64,000 nucleotides of DNA from Lachnospiraceae bacterium (lineage in GTDB: Bacteria > Bacillota > Clostridia > Lachnospirales > Lachnospiraceae): positions 62,001 through 126,000 of the forward strand of contig CAJTCV010000011.1 of the NCBI GenBank assembly GCA_910574805.1, written 5' to 3'. Under the pieces are notes generated by a model. It made no database searches, was not told the origin of the DNA, and worked only from the letters and a program-made list of their open reading frames with translations. A program made the translations under genes and the position numbers. Shown here in pieces: positions 60,980-64,000 of this stretch; the first letter of the stretch is position 1, and each line of letters opens with the position of its first letter.

Positions 60980-60988
60980 TGTTATAGT
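60980..60988 (+). promoter_or_regulatory. Extended -10 promoter of the candidate ncRNA
   Basis: TGTTATAGT at 60980-60988. There is no good -35 at the right distance (TTGTAC at 60965 is only 12 bases away). Start expected near 60995. Confidence 0.5.
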
Positions 60989-60994
60989 AGGAAC

Positions 60995-61190
60995 ATAGAA
61001 GTTTTACCGGGGTTTTCCATTAAGGCGGCAGGGGTTCTGCAGAAGGCGGGACCGGCTGTCTGTGAGAGAGTGGTTAGTTTTGGTGACTTGTAAAATGGGG
61101 GCGGCAGTTCGTCGGCGCGTAAACGGATGCCGTACCTCGACTAAAAACAACAGCGTTCGGATCACAGGTCTGGACGCTTTCATTATGTTT
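60995..61190 (+). ncRNA. Candidate structured noncoding RNA
   Basis: About 190 bases between an extended -10 promoter and a hairpin terminator, with no open frame that has an RBS. Hairpins: GCAG/CTGC near 61028-61041, CGGC/GCCG around 61113-61134, and a long-range TTTTGGT/ACTAAAA helix between about 61077 and 61146. The 3' stem AGCGTTC/GGACGCT (61152-61178) ends it. Size and setting recall the raiA-type RNA of Clostridia, but I cannot confirm that identity. Confidence 0.6.
61152..61190 (+). terminator. 3' hairpin of the candidate ncRNA
   Basis: AGCGTTC (61152-61158) pairs with GGACGCT (61172-61178), followed by TTCATTATGTTT. The tract is T-rich but broken, so termination may be incomplete. 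The -35 of the next promoter overlaps its end. Confidence 0.5.
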
Positions 61191-61206
61191 AGAAAAATGC
61201 TATAAT
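61178..61206 (+). promoter_or_regulatory. Promoter of the zinc-ribbon protein gene
   Basis: TTTCAT (61178-61183), 17-bp spacer, TATAAT (61201-61206) with TGC before it. Confidence 0.65.
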
Positions 61207-61255
61207 GGGCTGGGGCGGAGTGGGGGAAGATGCAGAACTTAAGGAGGGAGAAGAG

Positions 61256-61468
61256 ATGACGGGCCGGGATTGGATGGCGGGATATTATGAGCGGATCAGC
61301 CAGGAGGAACGACAGGCGTCCCGAAGGGAAGAGGGGACAGAGCTGAAGGAGGCCTGTCCCCTCTGCAGGGGAAAAGTGAAAATGTGGTCCTGGGGAGAAT
61401 ATGGTCAGTCTGGCGTGGTCCGGTGCGGGACGCCCGGCTGTATGTGCATGGAGATCCGGGGACTGTAG
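61256..61468 (+). CDS. Small zinc-ribbon-like protein
   Basis: 70 aa. Start at 61256 (AAGGAGG, spacing eight). An acidic/basic helical first half (YYERISQEERQASRREEG) is followed by CPLCRGKV and CGTPGCMCMEI, a plausible four-cysteine zinc site. No signal peptide. Role unknown. The same transcript probably continues into the amidase gene 17 bases downstream. Confidence 0.7.
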   Translation: MTGRDWMAGYYERISQEERQASRREEGTELKEACPLCRGKVKMWSWGEYGQSGVVRCGTPGCMCMEIRGL

Positions 61469-61485
61469 GAAAGGAGAGGCAGTAT

Positions 61486-62667
61486 ATGAAAAAATGGAGT
61501 ATTTTACTGGCAGCAGTGGTCCTGGCGGCCGCTGTTGCAGCCTGTGGAGGCGCGGCGGCTCCGTCCGGGACGGACACGGCAGAAGATGGCGCCGGGGTTC
61601 AGGATGCGGGAAGCGGTGCAGACGGAACGGAAGAGGCGGACGAAGCGGCACAGAGCGGGACAGAGGAAACTGCGGAAGACCGGATGACGCCTGAAGGCTC
61701 TGAAAGCGGCACAGACAGGACTGTGGAAGATATCGTGCCCGAAGGTTCCGAAAGCGCTGCAGCAGGCGCTGACAGCCTCCAGGAAGGGCAGAGCGGCACC
61801 GGGCAGCCCGTCGTCCCGGAGGGGACGGAGACGGAAAGTGTGTATGCCACTGCCAGAGTCAACATCCGTACGGCGCCCGACACGGAATCGGAGATCTACG
61901 GGACGCTGGGCGTGCGGCAGAGCGCGGAGCGGGTGTCGGATGACGGGGAATGGAGTGCGGTGGCGCTTGACGGACATCTGTACTATGTGGCAAGCAGATA
62001 CCTGGAGGTGAAGCCTGACAGAGGCGGGGAAGGGAACGGGTATCTGGTGGTCATCGATGCCGGACACCAGCAGAGGGGCAATTCTGAGAAGGAGCCCATC
62101 GGTCCGGGAGCTTCCGAGACCAAGGCGAAGGTGGCGGGCGGAACATCCGGGAGGGCTTCCGGCTTAAAAGAATACGAGCTGACGCTGAAGGTGGCGCAGA
62201 AGCTGGAAGAAATCCTTCTGGAACGGGGCTACGAGGTGCTTATGGTGCGGACCACCAGCGACGTGAACATCAGCAATGCCGAACGCGCGGCGGTGGCCAA
62301 TGACGCCGGGGCGGACGCATTTATCCGGATCCATGCCAACGGTTCGGAGGACGGCAGCGTGAACGGTGCCATGACCATCTGCCAGACGCCGTCCAATCCA
62401 TATAACGGAGGGCTGTACAGTCAGAGCCGTTCTCTGTCGGACTGCGTGCTGGATGCATTTGTGGAAAGGACCGGCGCCAGGAAGCAGTATGTATGGGAAA
62501 CAGATACCATGAGCGGGATCAACTGGGCGTCAGTACCCACGACGATTCTGGAGATGGGATATATGACCAACGAGGCGGAGGATCTGCGGATGGCATCGGA
62601 AGACCATCAGTATGTTATGGCGGAAGGGATAGCGGACGGAATCGGAAGATATCTCGGAACAGAATAG
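61486..62667 (+). CDS. Lipoprotein N-acetylmuramoyl-L-alanine amidase with SH3 domain
   Basis: 393 aa. Lipoprotein signal (VAACGG, Cys around residue 20), an acidic low-complexity linker (about 25-155), a bacterial SH3 domain (about 158-215: ATARVNIRTAPDTESEIYG), and an Amidase_3 domain (about 222-392) with zinc ligands in VVIDAGHQQ and IRIHANGSE and the catalytic Glu in TTILEMGYMTNEAED. It cleaves the bond between MurNAc and the stem peptide outside the membrane. RBS AAAGGAGAGG before ATG 61486; longer frames start inside the zinc-ribbon gene. Confidence 0.93.
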   Translation: MKKWSILLAAVVLAAAVAACGGAAAPSGTDTAEDGAGVQDAGSGADGTEEADEAAQSGTEETAEDRMTPEGSESGTDRTVEDIVPEGSESAAAGADSLQEGQSGTGQPVVPEGTETESVYATARVNIRTAPDTESEIYGTLGVRQSAERVSDDGEWSAVALDGHLYYVASRYLEVKPDRGGEGNGYLVVIDAGHQQRGNSEKEPIGPGASETKAKVAGGTSGRASGLKEYELTLKVAQKLEEILLERGYEVLMVRTTSDVNISNAERAAVANDAGADAFIRIHANGSEDGSVNGAMTICQTPSNPYNGGLYSQSRSLSDCVLDAFVERTGARKQYVWETDTMSGINWASVPTTILEMGYMTNEAEDLRMASEDHQYVMAEGIADGIGRYLGTE

Positions 62668-62670
62668 AAA

Positions 62671-62710
62671 AAGATAAAAAGGAGATGCATCCACATCTCC
62701 TTTTTATCTT
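62671..62710 (+). terminator. Terminator of the amidase gene
   Basis: AAGATAAAAAGGAGATG pairs with CATCTCCTTTTTATCTT, with a short loop and the T run in the 3' arm. Strong. The remaining 150 bases to the cold-shock gene contain one weak GC hairpin (CCGGGCAGG...CCTGTCCGG near 62771-62789) but nothing else I can name. Confidence 0.85.
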
Positions 62711-62860
62711 CATGCTGTCATTCCCGTTCTGTCATTTTCGTATAATTCTCAAATCAAAAATATCCGCTCACCGGGCAGGTCCTGTCCGGCAAGGTATAAG
62801 AAGATGTAAATACTTATAACTATATTTAATAAAAGAATCCGTAAATGTTCACAATAAGGA

Positions 62861-63061
62861 TTAAAGTTTGGTTACGTTGGTAGCCTGAGGTCCTTTTGCA
62901 CCGTTAACGACTTCAAATTCAACAGCCTGGCCTTCTTCGAGAGACTTGAAGCCTTCCATGTTCAGACCGGAGTAATGAACGAATACGTCGTTTCCGTCTT
63001 CGTCGGAGATGAAACCGTATCCTTTCTGGTTGTTGAACCATTTCACTGTACCTTTGTTCAT
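62861..63061 (-). CDS. cspA: Cold-shock protein
   Basis: 66 aa single cold-shock domain, full length. RNP1 KGYGFISDE and RNP2 DVFVHYSGL are conserved; [17 protein letters not shown] is a typical N-terminus. It binds single-stranded RNA and DNA and acts as an RNA chaperone. RBS AAGGAGG. The leader is short (about 40 bases), unlike the long thermosensing leader of E. coli cspA. Confidence 0.97.
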   Translation of the reverse strand: MNKGTVKWFNNQKGYGFISDEDGNDVFVHYSGLNMEGFKSLEEGQAVEFEVVNGAKGPQATNVTKL

Positions 63062-63108
63062 TCTGGTACCTCCTTACTATATATGCATGCATCTTATCGC
63101 ATGTTATT

Positions 63109-63137
63109 AGACTATCATAGTTTGAGAAGCGTGTCAA
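63109..63137 (-). promoter_or_regulatory. Promoter of the cold-shock gene
   Basis: Minus strand TTGACA (63132-63137, consensus), 17-bp spacer, TAGTCT (63109-63114). Confidence 0.65.
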
Positions 63138-63235
63138 ATAAAATCGACTGACAAAGCAGGAGAAAAATCGACGGTCATGAAACCCGGGAGCAGGTCATAG
63201 ACTGGATAATAACGGGAAGAGGACAGGAACATATT

Positions 63236-64000
63236 TTGAGACGCATCCTGGTTGTCAACATATTGATTCTGCTGGTGTTTGCAGGAGTCTTTTACTGGGC
63301 GGACGAAAAGAAAAAGGTAGAAACGGCAATGGCGGAGAAAGGGCTGGAGAACATCCCTGCCAGGCCTGCAGGAAGTGAAAGCGTGCAGGAGGGAGAGGAC
63401 ACGAAAAGTACCGAAGAGACAAAAGAGGAGGGCGGGACGGAAAAGGAAGCTGCGGAGGATGATTATATCCACTGGGTAGATTTCGGCGTATCGAAATTTG
63501 CCCTGACACAGGCCTATGAGTATGACCGGGATACCTACGGCACAGAGGCGCACATTGGCTGGGTGGATCTGCTGGCCTACACAGCGGCTTATACCGGCGG
63601 CGCCTTCGACAGCGACCGGTCTGTGTGCGACTATATGGAACAGATGGAGGAGAGGGTCCGTCAGGGGGAAAGTGTTGAGAAAATCACGGAGGACCTGGAA
63701 TATTTTCCCTACTATCAGGAGGCGTATGGGGCAGTCCTGGGAGGCATGGTGGGGGAATATGAGATCGAGGTGCCGGAAGAAGACGGAGGTCGGAAGATCT
63801 GGGAAAAGCGGTACGGGCTGAAGGCTTTCAGTCCCATTGCCAAAGGATTTCCGTACACAGACTATGATGATTTCGGCGCTTCCAGAAGCTACGGTTACAG
63901 AAGAAACCACCTGGGGCACGATATGCTCGGACAGATCGGAACGCCTGTGATCGCAGTGGAATCCGGTTATGTGGAGGCGATGGGATGGAATCAGTACGGC
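63236..64000 (+). CDS. M23-family peptidase (partial, cut at window end)
   Basis: 255 codons are visible with no stop. TTG start at 63236 (AGGA seven bases upstream), then a TM/signal anchor (ILVVNILILLVFAGVFYW), a charged linker (to about 80), a region HWVDFGVSKFALTQAYEYDR, and from about 200 the LytM/M23 domain SPIAKGFPYTDYDDFGASRS with the zinc motif NHLGHDM. The second HxH lies beyond the window. Zinc endopeptidases of this type cut peptide cross-links of peptidoglycan, and membrane-anchored ones also act in sporulation (SpoIIQ-like). Full frame needed. Confidence 0.85.
   Translation, partial: MRRILVVNILILLVFAGVFYWADEKKKVETAMAEKGLENIPARPAGSESVQEGEDTKSTEETKEEGGTEKEAAEDDYIHWVDFGVSKFALTQAYEYDRDTYGTEAHIGWVDLLAYTAAYTGGAFDSDRSVCDYMEQMEERVRQGESVEKITEDLEYFPYYQEAYGAVLGGMVGEYEIEVPEEDGGRKIWEKRYGLKAFSPIAKGFPYTDYDDFGASRSYGYRRNHLGHDMLGQIGTPVIAVESGYVEAMGWNQYG

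Noticed and set aside
60995-61190. 6S RNA, RNase P RNA, SRP RNA or tmRNA as identity of the ncRNA candidate
   Set aside because: No closing 5'-3' stem as in 6S, none of the conserved RNase P blocks, no SRP Alu or S-domain motif, no tRNA-like ends as in tmRNA.
1-64000. CRISPR arrays, tRNA or rRNA genes, insertion sequences, prophage genes
   Set aside because: No regularly spaced repeats, cloverleaf patterns with CCA-type ends, transposase or phage motifs were found by reading. Only the listed small repeats occur.

Overview
The window looks like a chromosomal segment of a moderately high-GC member of the Lachnospiraceae (Clostridia, Firmicutes). The reasons are strong AGGAGG-type ribosome binding sites, extended -10 promoters, the murB-rapZ-whiA-Crh-like cluster, cdaA-cdaR, dapL instead of the succinylase route, an archaeal-type aspS2 joined to gatCAB, a T-box leader, and a CNG-type cysteine-rich protein. 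I see no phage, insertion sequence, CRISPR array, tRNA or rRNA.

Layout. 1-5.6 kb: surface proteins, then a sugar-type binding lipoprotein paired with a double-receiver hybrid histidine kinase. 5.6-6.8 kb: dapL. 6.9-15.2 kb: a corrinoid/metal region. The leftward arm holds cbiL and an ABC-2 exporter. The rightward arm starts with a cobalamin riboswitch and encodes a lipoprotein CbiK-type cobaltochelatase, a double NEAT-like surface protein and a FecBCD-type importer whose ATPase has an extra C-terminal domain. 15.3-25 kb: housekeeping genes (uvrA, murB, rapZ, whiA, Crh-like HPr, methyltransferase, hslO, nadE). 25-30.6 kb: SpoIID-like protein, an MreB/Mbl homologue behind a hairpin-rich leader, recD2 and comF. 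30.6-34.2 kb: a cyclic-di-AMP operon (two membrane proteins of unknown role, cdaA, cdaR).

34.3-49.6 kb is a cell-surface glycan/accessory region: DUF2142-like protein, flippase, three GT2 glycosyltransferases, HAD phosphatase, CotH-like protein, two large polytopic membrane proteins and a DPM1-type glycosyltransferase. It contains a lipoprotein barnase with its barstar. 49.6-52.2 kb: the cysteine-rich protein diverges from glnA, whose about 270-nt leader carries a terminator-like hairpin and two tandem long hairpins; an ANTAR-domain protein follows glnA. 52.2-55.2 kb: dapF and a polytopic GT-C-like protein. 55.3-60.3 kb: T-box leader, aspS2, gatC, gatA, gatB, which together would make Asn-tRNA(Asn) and Gln-tRNA(Gln) indirectly. 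60.3-64 kb: a metallo-beta-lactamase-fold remnant with an internal deletion, small proteins, a candidate structured ncRNA, a lipoprotein amidase, a cold-shock protein, and the start of an M23 peptidase cut by the window end.

The observations I rate highest are: the lipoprotein barnase/barstar pair; the riboswitch-controlled extracytoplasmic chelatase-NEAT-importer set; the glnA hairpin leader next to an ANTAR gene; a recurrent hairpin-GGAACT-Shine-Dalgarno element in front of at least three genes; and the promoter-driven ncRNA near 61.1 kb.
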